Shown here piece after piece: positions 46,158 to 55,484 of a stretch of 64,000 nt of DNA (the first letter of the stretch is position 1; every line of letters begins with the position of its first letter). The stretch is from Bacteroidota bacterium. GTDB taxonomy: Bacteria; Bacteroidota; Bacteroidia; JAFLBG01. Location: the NCBI GenBank assembly GCA_017303975.1, contig JAFLBG010000010.1, forward strand, positions 1 to 64,000. Direction: 5' to 3'. The position numbers and the translations under genes were made by a program. The notes under the pieces were generated by a model. That model was not told where the DNA came from. It saw only the letters and a list, made by a program, of their open reading frames with translations, and did no database searches.

Positions 46158-47843
46158 CTAATTGTTAACTACAAGTTTGCTAACTTGTTTTTCTGAACCA
46201 TTTACTGAAATAGCAACAAAATAAATTCCTGCTTTAGCAGTACTTAAATCAACTGCTGTATGTTGATTTCCTAAAGAAAGATTTGCAAGTTCAGTAGCAT
46301 AAACTACCTTACCAGTTATGTCTAAAACTTGAATAACAACATCAGCTCTTTCTTTCAAACTAAAACCGATAGTAGCAATACCACTTGAAGGATTTGGATA
46401 TACAGAAAGTAAAGACAATACATTACTTACTTCTCTTATTCCTGTGTTAATAACTAACCCCGAAAATTTAGTATCTGTAAAAGATGCTCCAGTTGCGGCA
46501 ACAGAAGTATTATTCATCAATCTAAAATCAGCTGTATCGCTTAATGCAGTTGGAAACGGATCTACCCAAGCTATTTGAGCAACTGTCTGAGTTGTATCAT
46601 TACCATCTTGAGAAAAGAATGTATAATAAAAACTATTTGAAGCAGTTGCCAATGGATCAGATGCTCCTACAATCAAATTATTTGCAAACACAGCAGAGTC
46701 TCCAATAAAATTATCTTCAGTTGCAGATCCTTCTATTGACACTCCTTTACTCCAACCTACTATTATTGAATTAAATGTTGAGATAGAAGTATTTCTTCTG
46801 ATACGCAACGCCTTTCCAAACGCTTGATTAGAAGGCAATGAAGTATTACCATCTCTTTTAGGTCCTACTAAAGTAATATTTGAGAAAATTCCTGACGTCA
46901 GTGGAGTTCTTCCTGATCCCGGGTCAAAATTATCCGATTCAAAACCATTTGAATCTTTACCAGTATCAGAAATATCTTTATCCCTTATAGCAAGCCCAAA
47001 CTGAACATTTCCAGCCCAACCATGATCAGTATCAAAATCATCATCTAAGCCTCTAAACGCAATTAAGTATTTTGCATTTACAGCACCACCAAACCATTCG
47101 TAAGAATCATCTCCTGAATAAGAAACTTGGATATGGTCTATTTTTGTTTTTCTTCCAACACTTCCCATTGTCAAGCCATTTATTTCCGAATTACTTGCAG
47201 ATGATAATGCAACCCCCGCATACTCTATTCTTACATAAGAAAGCACTCCGGAACTATCATCATTATTATTTCCACCATGCAATATTTCAGGAAAATTGCT
47301 TGAAAACCCTTCTATATAATTCGTATTTGGATTGGTTGAGCAGCTTCCACAAGATGTATTAGTAACACCGTAGCCAAGTATTATCAAGCCTCCCCAATCT
47401 CCCGGCAATCTATTGTTTACACCTTGGTCGGAAGTAAAAACAATAGGATTTGCGACAGTTCCTTGTGCAATAATTTTGGCACCTTGTGCAATAATTAAGC
47501 AGCTCTTGGTTGCTTGATCTCCGTAAATTATTGTTCCCGGCTGTATAGTAAGCACAGCGCCATTCTTAACAGAAATATTCCCAACTAGTTTATACACATT
47601 AGAAGATGTCCATGTGGTGTTAGTTGTAATATCTGAATTAATGGTTTGTGTAACTGTAGTAGGATACGATTTAACATCTGGATTCCATTCTGCCCATCCT
47701 GCAGTCCAATCATTCGAACTTACTCCTGTCATTCCATCTGTAACCGGGAACGCACCTTTGTAGGTAACCGGTGTAAAAAATGGCTGTGCTAACATACTAC
47801 CTGTAAGCAGTGCAGCAGAAATAAATGTGTAAATTTTTTTCAT
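46158..47843 (-). CDS. Secreted beta-helix-like T9SS type A protein
   Basis: 561 aa. Signal peptide (MKKIYTFISAALLTGSMLAQ), a Ser/Thr/Asn/Gly-rich right-handed-helix-like body (ISVKNGAVLTIQPGTIIYGD, GDWGGLIILGYG, GDDSYEWFGGAVNAKY) and a C-terminal type A sorting domain (~490-561: LLSVYPNPSSGIATIGFSLK, ITGKVVYATE, GIYFVAISVNG). Similar proteins are abundant on Bacteroidota surfaces, with unknown function. Next to no obvious partner. Confidence 0.85.
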   Translation of the reverse strand: MKKIYTFISAALLTGSMLAQPFFTPVTYKGAFPVTDGMTGVSSNDWTAGWAEWNPDVKSYPTTVTQTINSDITTNTTWTSSNVYKLVGNISVKNGAVLTIQPGTIIYGDQATKSCLIIAQGAKIIAQGTVANPIVFTSDQGVNNRLPGDWGGLIILGYGVTNTSCGSCSTNPNTNYIEGFSSNFPEILHGGNNNDDSSGVLSYVRIEYAGVALSSASNSEINGLTMGSVGRKTKIDHIQVSYSGDDSYEWFGGAVNAKYLIAFRGLDDDFDTDHGWAGNVQFGLAIRDKDISDTGKDSNGFESDNFDPGSGRTPLTSGIFSNITLVGPKRDGNTSLPSNQAFGKALRIRRNTSISTFNSIIVGWSKGVSIEGSATEDNFIGDSAVFANNLIVGASDPLATASNSFYYTFFSQDGNDTTQTVAQIAWVDPFPTALSDTADFRLMNNTSVAATGASFTDTKFSGLVINTGIREVSNVLSLLSVYPNPSSGIATIGFSLKERADVVIQVLDITGKVVYATELANLSLGNQHTAVDLSTAKAGIYFVAISVNGSEKQVSKLVVNN

Positions 47844-48017
47844 ATTCTGTGTTTAATTTAGGTTTCTAATTATGTATTATGTACTTATTCAAATACATGT
47901 GTGAAATTAGAATGAGTGAATTACCTAATATTTAACACAGAATTACCACTAAATTAAATGTGCATTAATTGAATGTTAAGCAAGCTCGAAGCTCGAATAA
48001 TAAGGAGAAATGCAGAA

Positions 48018-49211
48018 TTAGCCCTTGTATGAATATACTCCATTAGAGCTATTAATAGTAAGTTGTTTATTTCCTGCCTCTACCCTACCTATAATTTTTG
48101 CATCTATCGAAAACTCATTGATAGAAATATCTATAATTTTCTTTGCGGTTTCTTTGTCAGTATAAATTTCTAATCTGTGTCCCATGTTAAATACCTTATA
48201 CATTTCTTGCCAAGAGGTATTGCTTTCTTTTTGAATTAGTTCAAAAACGGGAGGTATATCAAATAAATCGTCTTTTACAATATGTATATCATCTACAAAA
48301 TGCAGCACCTTTGTTTGTCCACCACCACTGCAATGCACCATTCCATCTATTTTATTTCTAAATTTTTCTATTATTCTTTTGGCAATGGGAATATATGTTC
48401 GAGTCGGAGACAAAACTAATTTACCTACGGTTGTTTCTACATTTCCTGCAAATTTATCTTGAATAGAAACTTTATCAGTAAGATTTTTTGTGCCAGAATA
48501 CACGATACTTTTTTCCAAAGAATTATCATAACTCTCCGGATATTTTTCTGCTATATAATTCGAAAAAACATCGTGTCTGGCAGCAGTAAGTCCATTGCTC
48601 CCGATTCCGCTATTATACTCTGTTTCGTAAACAGCTTTTCCAAAAGACGCCAAACCCACAATTACGTTTCCGTGCTTTATATTTTTATTGTCTATCACAT
48701 CGCTTCTCTTCATTCTACACACAATGGTGCTATCTACAATAATAGTTCTTACTAAATCGCCCACATCAGCTGTTTCGCCTCCGGTGGAAAAAATTTCAGC
48801 ACCAAAAGATTTTATACTTTGTAATACCTCCTCCGAGCCGTTGATGATGGCAGCAAGTACATCTTTGGTGATTAAATTTTTATTTCTACCAATGGTAGAA
48901 GATATCATCATGTTATCAATTGCACCTACACAAAGCAAGTCATCTGTATTCATCACAATAGCATCTTGGGCAATGCCTTTCCACACACTGATATCGCCTG
49001 TTTCCTTCCAATAGCTGTATGCCAAAGAAGATTTGGTGCCAGCACCATCAGCATGCATTACAATGCAATAGTTAGGGTCTCGGCCTAAATAATCAGGAAC
49101 AATTTTACAAAACGCTTTTGGAAATAATCCTTTGTCTATATTTTTTATAGCAGCGTGCACATCTTCTTTAGAAGCAGATACTCCTCGCTGATTGTATTTT
49201 GTGTCGCTCAT
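48018..49211 (-). CDS. purM: Phosphoribosylformylglycinamidine cyclo-ligase
   Basis: 397 aa. PurM hallmarks: HADGAGTKSSLAY (substrate loop), NTDDLLCVGA, STGGETADVGDLVRTI and HCSGGGQTKVLHFVDDIHI; long Bacteroidota form. Makes AIR from FGAM, the step after the PurS-containing synthase encoded at 23.2 kb. Confidence 0.93.
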   Translation of the reverse strand: MSDTKYNQRGVSASKEDVHAAIKNIDKGLFPKAFCKIVPDYLGRDPNYCIVMHADGAGTKSSLAYSYWKETGDISVWKGIAQDAIVMNTDDLLCVGAIDNMMISSTIGRNKNLITKDVLAAIINGSEEVLQSIKSFGAEIFSTGGETADVGDLVRTIIVDSTIVCRMKRSDVIDNKNIKHGNVIVGLASFGKAVYETEYNSGIGSNGLTAARHDVFSNYIAEKYPESYDNSLEKSIVYSGTKNLTDKVSIQDKFAGNVETTVGKLVLSPTRTYIPIAKRIIEKFRNKIDGMVHCSGGGQTKVLHFVDDIHIVKDDLFDIPPVFELIQKESNTSWQEMYKVFNMGHRLEIYTDKETAKKIIDISINEFSIDAKIIGRVEAGNKQLTINSSNGVYSYKG

Positions 49212-49238
49212 ATAGATTGAAAAAGGAGCTAAAACAAT

Positions 49239-49263
49239 CAGTCCCGATGGTTAGTCGGGACTG
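49239..49263 (-). terminator. Terminator downstream of the PorE-like gene
   Basis: 9-bp perfect arms (CAGTCCCGA at 49239-49247 and TCGGGACTG at 49255-49263), loop TGGTTAG. Read on the minus strand it is followed by TTGTTTT, fitting termination of the gene that stops at 49273 before purM. Confidence 0.7.
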
Positions 49264-49272
49264 AGAATATTT

Positions 49273-51522
49273 TTATTTTGGTTTGTTTGTGTTGTTTGGC
49301 TGTTGTGGAGTAGTTGCCTTTGGCTGCTGATTAGGAGTAGTTGCAGGCGTTGTATTTGTTGGAGCCGGAATAGTAGTAGGTGCAGTTTCTAATTTTACCG
49401 GAGCTTCTTCATCTCCATAATCTTCACCTTCTCCACCCTCTACTTTAGGCAATACCTTAGGTAATGGTTTTGGAGCATTAGGATCTTGGTAATCCCAACG
49501 TAATACTCTAAATACAGTTCTTCTGTTTTTTTGGTGAACAGCTTCCTGCTCTTCTTTTGTTTTTAACTGTTTAGTAATGTATTGCTCTGTAGCATATTGC
49601 AAACACTTTCCGTCTTTATCTTTCTCTAAACAGATTGGTTTAGACTCACCCCAACCTTTAGCAGAAAGTCTTTCAGCAGGAATACCTTTTTCTTTAATTA
49701 AATAATCCACACAGGATTGAGCTCTACGTTGCGATAAATCAATGTTAGATTTATCTGTACCTCTAAAGTCGGTATGTGCATCTAGTGATACAACTAGTGT
49801 AGGGTTATCAATCAATGTTTGATACAAGAAATTTAAAGAGTCTTTAGATTCAGGTCTCAAATCTGCTTTGTTTAAATCGTACATAACAGCAGGGAATTTA
49901 ATACCGGCAGGGTTATTAGGTACTAAGCAAAAATCTTGTTTAAATGTTTTACTTTCTTTTTCTCCTACAGTTGTAATTCTACCTTTTTCTGAGCTATTCA
50001 AATATCCAGTACCTCCTGCAGAGTTAATAACTGTGCTAAGAGCTAATGCATCTGTAGATATAACATAAGAAGTATTCATGTTAATGTATCTAGCATTACC
50101 AACTTCCGAAAATCTATAGTATCCGGCTTTGTCTGTCTTCATTTCTACGTTTGTTCCATCAGAACCTACTAAACGAACAGTAACACCTTCTAATGGACCT
50201 TTGCTAGCACAATCAGAAATAACACCTTCTAAGGTGTACAACACCGGAGGTAAAACGAATGAATATAAATCATCGCTACCTTTTCCACCTTCACGGTTAG
50301 AAGCAAAGTAGCCTCTTTCTTTTTTTCCTTCAAAAATGATAGAAAAATCATCTCCGGCTGAATTTATGGGAGCTTGTAGGTTTGTAACATTTGCCCAATT
50401 ATTATCGCCTTTTTTCTCTGCTTTAAAAATATCCAATCCTCCCATTCCAATATGACCATTTGAGGAGAAATACAAAGAACCATCCTCATGAAGGAAAGGG
50501 TACATCTCATCTCCGGAAGTATTTATAGTTGGACCTAAATTAATTGGCGAGCCGAATTGTTTTGCTTTACTATCGTAAACAGCATACCAAATATCTCTTC
50601 CACCTTGTCCACCAGACATATCAGACGTAAAAAGAATAAGTTTTTCATCTGCACTTACAGATGGATGACCAAACGCAAAGCTATCTACACAAAAAGGTAA
50701 TTTTTTTTCATCACCCCAAGAGCTACCTTTTTTAGTTGCCATAAAAAGTTGACATCTTTTTTCTTTGTTTTTCTCTACCTCACAACGTGTAAAATAAATA
50801 GTGTTTCCTTTTTTAGCAACTACAGAAGATCCATCGTTAGCAGGAGTGTTCAAAGGCTCCGCAACAGGAGTTGGAGTACTCCACTTTCCGTTTTTATCTA
50901 CTTTTGTCTCAAAAATATCGCTGTATGTTTGTCCTAGTCCCGGGTCTGTTTTACCACCAGTAGAGCCCTCTCTAGTTGACGTAAAATAAAGCGTTGTTCC
51001 TTTTTTATCTGCAAATCCGGGAGCAAAATCTTGTTGCTTAGAATTTAGCATTGCCATATTATCTACTTTAAAACGAGTTGGATTGTCTTTCCACTTTTGT
51101 GCCATTTCGCACGATTTAACACCGTCTGCACCTCTTGTATCGGAAGGAACTTCTTTTTTGTAGTTGTTGTATTCTACTATAGCTTCATCGTATTTTTGTT
51201 GGATTTTCTTTGCGTCAGCCAAATATAAAATAGCCTTAGGGTCAGGATACTTTGCTTTAACAGCCTTTGCATACCAAGTCTCCGCTTGCTTTGAATCACC
51301 AATTTTTCTATAGCACTCCGCTGTTTTAAAAAGAATAGAAGCTTTTTCTTCTTTCTTTTTTGCTTTAGAATAGGCTTTTTTATACAACTCTATGGCATTA
51401 AAGAATTCCATGTTTTTGTAAGCCTTATCAGCTTCTTTCGAAAAGTTTTTTTGAGCAAAAGCAGGAGCTACAAACAAAAAAGCTACTAACAAAACGGAAC
51501 TTAAACGAATACTCATTTTCAT
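49273..51522 (-). CDS. PorE-like OmpA protein (TPR, beta-propeller, CarboxypepD_reg, OmpA)
   Basis: 749 aa. Signal peptide 1-23; TPR helices ~25-140; WD40/PD40-type propeller ~150-420 (repeats such as KGTTLYFTSTREG, EDGSLYFSSNGHIG); CarboxypepD_reg-like domain ~425-540; OmpA C-terminal domain ~570-690 (SLDAHTDFRGTDKSNIDLS, RRAQSCVDYL). This domain order matches PorE of P. gingivalis T9SS, but Bacteroidota have many paralogs, so the role is unproven. A Pro/Thr/Gln-rich tail (~690-749) is low-complexity. Confidence 0.85.
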   Translation of the reverse strand: MKMSIRLSSVLLVAFLFVAPAFAQKNFSKEADKAYKNMEFFNAIELYKKAYSKAKKKEEKASILFKTAECYRKIGDSKQAETWYAKAVKAKYPDPKAILYLADAKKIQQKYDEAIVEYNNYKKEVPSDTRGADGVKSCEMAQKWKDNPTRFKVDNMAMLNSKQQDFAPGFADKKGTTLYFTSTREGSTGGKTDPGLGQTYSDIFETKVDKNGKWSTPTPVAEPLNTPANDGSSVVAKKGNTIYFTRCEVEKNKEKRCQLFMATKKGSSWGDEKKLPFCVDSFAFGHPSVSADEKLILFTSDMSGGQGGRDIWYAVYDSKAKQFGSPINLGPTINTSGDEMYPFLHEDGSLYFSSNGHIGMGGLDIFKAEKKGDNNWANVTNLQAPINSAGDDFSIIFEGKKERGYFASNREGGKGSDDLYSFVLPPVLYTLEGVISDCASKGPLEGVTVRLVGSDGTNVEMKTDKAGYYRFSEVGNARYINMNTSYVISTDALALSTVINSAGGTGYLNSSEKGRITTVGEKESKTFKQDFCLVPNNPAGIKFPAVMYDLNKADLRPESKDSLNFLYQTLIDNPTLVVSLDAHTDFRGTDKSNIDLSQRRAQSCVDYLIKEKGIPAERLSAKGWGESKPICLEKDKDGKCLQYATEQYITKQLKTKEEQEAVHQKNRRTVFRVLRWDYQDPNAPKPLPKVLPKVEGGEGEDYGDEEAPVKLETAPTTIPAPTNTTPATTPNQQPKATTPQQPNNTNKPK

Positions 51523-51698
51523 ATTTTTGAACTGTTACATTAATATATCTGACACGCTAAAATAAACAAATATTTGAAACTAAAAAATATTTATTAGCTT
51601 GATTATTAAAGTGATTATGCCTAACAGTATAAAGGGGGAATAAACCAACAGCTCTACTTTATTTACTCTTAATGTTAGTTAAAAAACGCTTTTCTAGG

Positions 51699-51706
51699 TA
51701 TATTTG
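51699..51706 (+). promoter_or_regulatory. TAnnTTTG promoter element upstream of the M1 peptidase
   Basis: TATATTTG matches the Bacteroidota -7 consensus, 26 bases before the ATG at 51733. A weak -33-like TTAG lies about 20 bases upstream. Good position for this gene. Confidence 0.45.
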
Positions 51707-51732
51707 AAACACTATATTAGCACAAACAAAAC

Positions 51733-54156
51733 ATGAAACTCCAACTTCTAAGCCTATTTACCTTTTTAAATTTACTATCGCTAGCTCAAAATCCTATTTT
51801 TTCTTGTAAAGGATTTAAAACGCTGTTGCCTGAAGCAACTGCAACTAATTCGGCTCAAGCCTTAAATACCAGAAGCGACACCTTTGATATTCTTAAATAC
51901 ACCATCAACTTAGAAATTACCGACTTTACAAATAAAAAAATTAGTGGGAATACAATTGTTCGCTTTGCTCCAAAACTAAACGGAGTTAATTATATAGACC
52001 TTGATTTATACAAACTAACTGTTGATTCCGTAAAATTAAATAGTAATAATCTATCATTTACTTATAATGCAGGAACAGATTCGTTATTGCATATTTTACT
52101 TGGAACAAACTACAATACAACAGATACGCTCGATTTAATTGTGTATTACAATGGAAGTCCGGCAAAAGACCCTTCCGGTTGGGGCGGATTCTATTTTCAA
52201 AGCGGGTATGCGTTTAATTTAGGAGTAGGTTACTCGGCCAATCCTCACAACTATGGACGAGTTTGGTTTCCGTGTTTCGATAACTTTGTAGAACGCTCTA
52301 AATACGAATTTAATATTACAACAAACAGCGGCAAACGTGCGTATTGCAATGGATACTTAAGCAAAGACACCTTGTTTGTGAATGGCAATAGAATAAGTAC
52401 GTGGGTGCTAGAGGACGAAATTCCAACTTATTTAGCGTGCGTTGCTGTTGCTAATTATACACACGTATCGCAGATATATAATGGTGTTCAAAGGAACATA
52501 CCTATTTGGCTTACCGCAGCACCTGCTGATACTACCAATTTAAAAAACGCATTTATCAATTTAAAAAATGCCCTTGCCGGATTTGAAAACGATTATGCAC
52601 CTTACGCATGGAACAAAGTTGGCTATAGCTTAGTTCCTTTTAGCAGTGGGGCAATGGAACATGCTACAAACATAGCCTATCCGCAGCTAGGTGTTGCAGG
52701 AGGCTCTACCGGATTACAAGATTTAATGGCGCACGAGCTTGCACACCACTGGTGGGGAGACTTAATTACATGTGAAACTGCTGAAGACATGTGGATAAAC
52801 GAAGGTATGGCAACGTATTCGGAACATATTTTCTTTGAGAACCTGCAAGGGAAAAATGCTTACAAAAACCAAGTGCGAACCAATCACGAGGATGTACTGC
52901 ATTTTGCGCACATTGAAGAGGCTGGATACAGAGCAATTTCTGGAATTCCACATCAGTACACGTACGGGAAACACGTATATAATAAAGGAGCTAGTGTAGC
53001 ACACACGCTTAGAGGCTATTTGGGAGATTCTCTATTTTTTGTGGGCCTACAACACGCTCTAAATACATTTAAGTTTACACATGTAAATAGTACTCAATTA
53101 TTGAATGACATGAGCACTGCTACCGGAGTTCCACTTACCAATTTTTTAAATGAATGGGTGCTTGGTGCCGGATTCCCTCATTTTTCTATTGATTCGAGTA
53201 GCGTTGCAGGTGGCGGAGCAAATAATAACGTAACTGTTTACATTAAACAAAAACTGACAGGTGCGCCAAACTACTTTACAAATGTGCCAATTGAAATAAC
53301 CTTTAAAAATGCACAATGGCAAGATACTACAGTACGAACAACGGTTTCGGGCAAACACACCACATTTACTATTTCGTTGCCTTTTGCGCCTACTTACATT
53401 GCATTAAACTTAGACGAAAAAATAAACGATGCCATTGCGCCCGATTACAAAACGATTAAAAGTGTTGGAACCTATACGCTTTCAAATGCACGAATGACGG
53501 TAATTGCGAGTGCTGTTACGGATTCAACCTTTCTTCGTGTAGAACATAATTATACTGCTCCCGACCCGTACAAAGCTTCTACATATAAGTATAGAATTTC
53601 GCCAAATAGATATTGGAAGGTTGATGGGATAATACCGGCAGGCTTTAAGGCAAAAGGACGAATAAACTACGATGGCAGGACAAACTTTAGTGGAAATGGG
53701 TATTTGGATAATGCACTAATTACAACAACAGAAGATAGTTTGGTTTTATTATACAGAAAAAATGCTGCGGACGACTGGCAAGTATTTCCATACTACACAA
53801 AATCGATGGGTATAAACACAGATAAAGCAGGGTTAATAACAATAGACTCTTTGTTCAAAGGAGAATACGTATTTGCGATGCAAGATAAAACAGCCGGTTT
53901 GGCAGAAAATAAAAACTTATTTGAGTACTCTGTTTATCCAAACCCAACTAATGGAAACATTTATGTAGAAATTCCGGAAACTATAAATGGGAACACCACA
54001 TTTGAAATTATTAATAGTGTTGGTGCTAAAGTGCTTACCGGAAATGCGAGTAACTTTTTTGTAGTAGATACAAAAACCTTCGACACTGGAATGTATTTAA
54101 TTCGAATTAAAAAAGACAATCTAATTACAACAAAGCGTTTTGTGGTAATCCGCTAA
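51733..54156 (+). CDS. Secreted M1-family metallopeptidase with T9SS sorting domain
   Basis: 807 aa. Signal peptide 1-18; N-terminal M1 beta domain; GAMEH (substrate amino-end motif, usually GAMEN); zinc site HELAH at 334-338 with the second Glu at 357 (HExxH-x18-E). C-terminal ~735-807 type A sorting domain (YSVYPNPTNGNIYVEIPET, GMYLIRIKKDNLIT). Probably surface aminopeptidase for external protein. Confidence 0.93.
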   Translation: MKLQLLSLFTFLNLLSLAQNPIFSCKGFKTLLPEATATNSAQALNTRSDTFDILKYTINLEITDFTNKKISGNTIVRFAPKLNGVNYIDLDLYKLTVDSVKLNSNNLSFTYNAGTDSLLHILLGTNYNTTDTLDLIVYYNGSPAKDPSGWGGFYFQSGYAFNLGVGYSANPHNYGRVWFPCFDNFVERSKYEFNITTNSGKRAYCNGYLSKDTLFVNGNRISTWVLEDEIPTYLACVAVANYTHVSQIYNGVQRNIPIWLTAAPADTTNLKNAFINLKNALAGFENDYAPYAWNKVGYSLVPFSSGAMEHATNIAYPQLGVAGGSTGLQDLMAHELAHHWWGDLITCETAEDMWINEGMATYSEHIFFENLQGKNAYKNQVRTNHEDVLHFAHIEEAGYRAISGIPHQYTYGKHVYNKGASVAHTLRGYLGDSLFFVGLQHALNTFKFTHVNSTQLLNDMSTATGVPLTNFLNEWVLGAGFPHFSIDSSSVAGGGANNNVTVYIKQKLTGAPNYFTNVPIEITFKNAQWQDTTVRTTVSGKHTTFTISLPFAPTYIALNLDEKINDAIAPDYKTIKSVGTYTLSNARMTVIASAVTDSTFLRVEHNYTAPDPYKASTYKYRISPNRYWKVDGIIPAGFKAKGRINYDGRTNFSGNGYLDNALITTTEDSLVLLYRKNAADDWQVFPYYTKSMGINTDKAGLITIDSLFKGEYVFAMQDKTAGLAENKNLFEYSVYPNPTNGNIYVEIPETINGNTTFEIINSVGAKVLTGNASNFFVVDTKTFDTGMYLIRIKKDNLITTKRFVVIR

Positions 54157-54165
54157 ATACTGCTG

Positions 54166-54741
54166 CTATTCATCATTCCAACGATAGGTTTTTGAATTTT
54201 GCAACCCTGCCAAATCTAGCACTCTATCTACAACAGTAGCTGCAAGCTCTTCAAAGTTTGTTGGCTTGCTATAAAAAGAAGGAGATGCGGGACAAATAAT
54301 TCCACCTGCCTCGGTAATTGTTTTCATATTAGTAATATGAATTAAACTTAACGGAGTATCGCGTGTTACGAGAATTAATTTTCTGCGTTCTTTTAAAATA
54401 ACATCTGCTGCACGAGTTGTTAAATCATCAGAAACACCTGCCGCAATTCGTCCTAAGGTGCCCATGGAACAAGGGCAAATTATCATAGTAGTATATTTTG
54501 CAGAACCGGAAGCAAACGGTGCGAAGAAGTTCTTCTTATCGTAAAATTCGAACGAATACTTTTCGTAGGATTTATCGCCTAATTCAAATTCCCACACCTG
54601 CTTGGCGTTGTCGGACATAACTATTCCTACTTTATCAATTTGCTCGTGTAGCTGCAAAAGCTTATCCAACAGCACTTTTGCGTAAATAGCACCACTGGCA
54701 CCGGTTACAGCTACTACTATTTTATGTTTTGTATTAGACAT
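54166..54741 (-). CDS. ubiX: Flavin prenyltransferase UbiX
   Basis: 191 aa, normal length. Rossmann-like start VVAVTGASGAIYAKVLL; PCSMGTLGRIAAGVSDDLTT, and RKLILVTRDTPLSLIHITNM are family hallmarks. Makes prenylated FMN for UbiD decarboxylases; the ubiD partner is not in the window. 18 bases after the PorT-family gene on the same strand. Confidence 0.95.
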   Translation of the reverse strand: MSNTKHKIVVAVTGASGAIYAKVLLDKLLQLHEQIDKVGIVMSDNAKQVWEFELGDKSYEKYSFEFYDKKNFFAPFASGSAKYTTMIICPCSMGTLGRIAAGVSDDLTTRAADVILKERRKLILVTRDTPLSLIHITNMKTITEAGGIICPASPSFYSKPTNFEELAATVVDRVLDLAGLQNSKTYRWNDE

Positions 54742-54758
54742 ACTTAATTTATATAAAC

Positions 54759-55397
54759 TTACAACTCATAATTTAAGCTAAGACAAAGCAAACTATTGTA
54801 ATATCCTTTATTAAAAAAATTAGACATTAAATTAGGCGAATATACTGCAAATGGAAACTTTCTGATAGGCATTAGAGAATAACTTCTTCTAATTGCTACT
54901 GTCCATTTTTCGGCAAACTGATAATAAAATCCAGCAAAAAACATAACATCACTTTTTTCGAACGGATACAATTGAATAACAGGCCCCGCTTGATTTTGTT
55001 CGGAAAAGCTAAAAAGTCGACCATAAGACGCTCCGCCTTCAAAATATATTTTTTTATACCTATACCGCAAGCATACCGGAACATCAATATAATTGAGCCT
55101 GAGCAAATAAGAAGTGTAATCGCCTTTTTCTGTATCCGGGTTCTTTCTACTTCCTTTTTGTGTATATATAATTTCAAATCGAACATCAAACTTGGAGTTT
55201 AAATTTGTTCGAACATACGCTCCAACAAGCGGCCCAACTTTATCAAATCCCCCATAACTATCGCCATCTACCTGACTAGTGGAAATACCCGCAATAATTC
55301 CGGCATGAAATTTTTTTGAAGGGGTTACATTCTCTTCTTGAGATTGTAGATGATATGATAAGATAAGGGCAAAAAAGAAGCTCGTATATTTTAGCAT
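54759..55397 (-). CDS. PorT-family outer-membrane beta-barrel protein
   Basis: 212 aa. Signal peptide (MLKYTSFFFALILSYHLQSQ), then alternating strands GIIAGISTSQVDG, VGAYVRTN, FEIIYTQKGSR, YIDVPVCLRYRY, GASYGRLFS typical of small PorT/OMP_b-brl barrels. PorT itself is a T9SS component, but this wide family includes many non-T9SS barrels, so no role is claimed. Divergent from the choice-of-anchor gene. Confidence 0.8.
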   Translation of the reverse strand: MLKYTSFFFALILSYHLQSQEENVTPSKKFHAGIIAGISTSQVDGDSYGGFDKVGPLVGAYVRTNLNSKFDVRFEIIYTQKGSRKNPDTEKGDYTSYLLRLNYIDVPVCLRYRYKKIYFEGGASYGRLFSFSEQNQAGPVIQLYPFEKSDVMFFAGFYYQFAEKWTVAIRRSYSLMPIRKFPFAVYSPNLMSNFFNKGYYNSLLCLSLNYEL

Positions 55398-55424
55398 GCG
55401 CTAATTTACAAATAATTTGAGGGC

Positions 55425-55455
55425 TTTGTTTTAATCCATATATGCTTTAACTTTG
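55425..55455 (+). promoter_or_regulatory. Bacteroidota promoter of the choice-of-anchor L gene
   Basis: TTTG at 55425-55428, 19-base spacer, TAACTTTG at 55448-55455: an exact fit to the -33/-7 consensus TTTG-N19-TAnnTTTG. Transcription should start a few bases after 55460, about 25 bases before the GTG start. Confidence 0.7.
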
Positions 55456-55484
55456 TGTTAAACCTGTATTAATAATTTAACCGC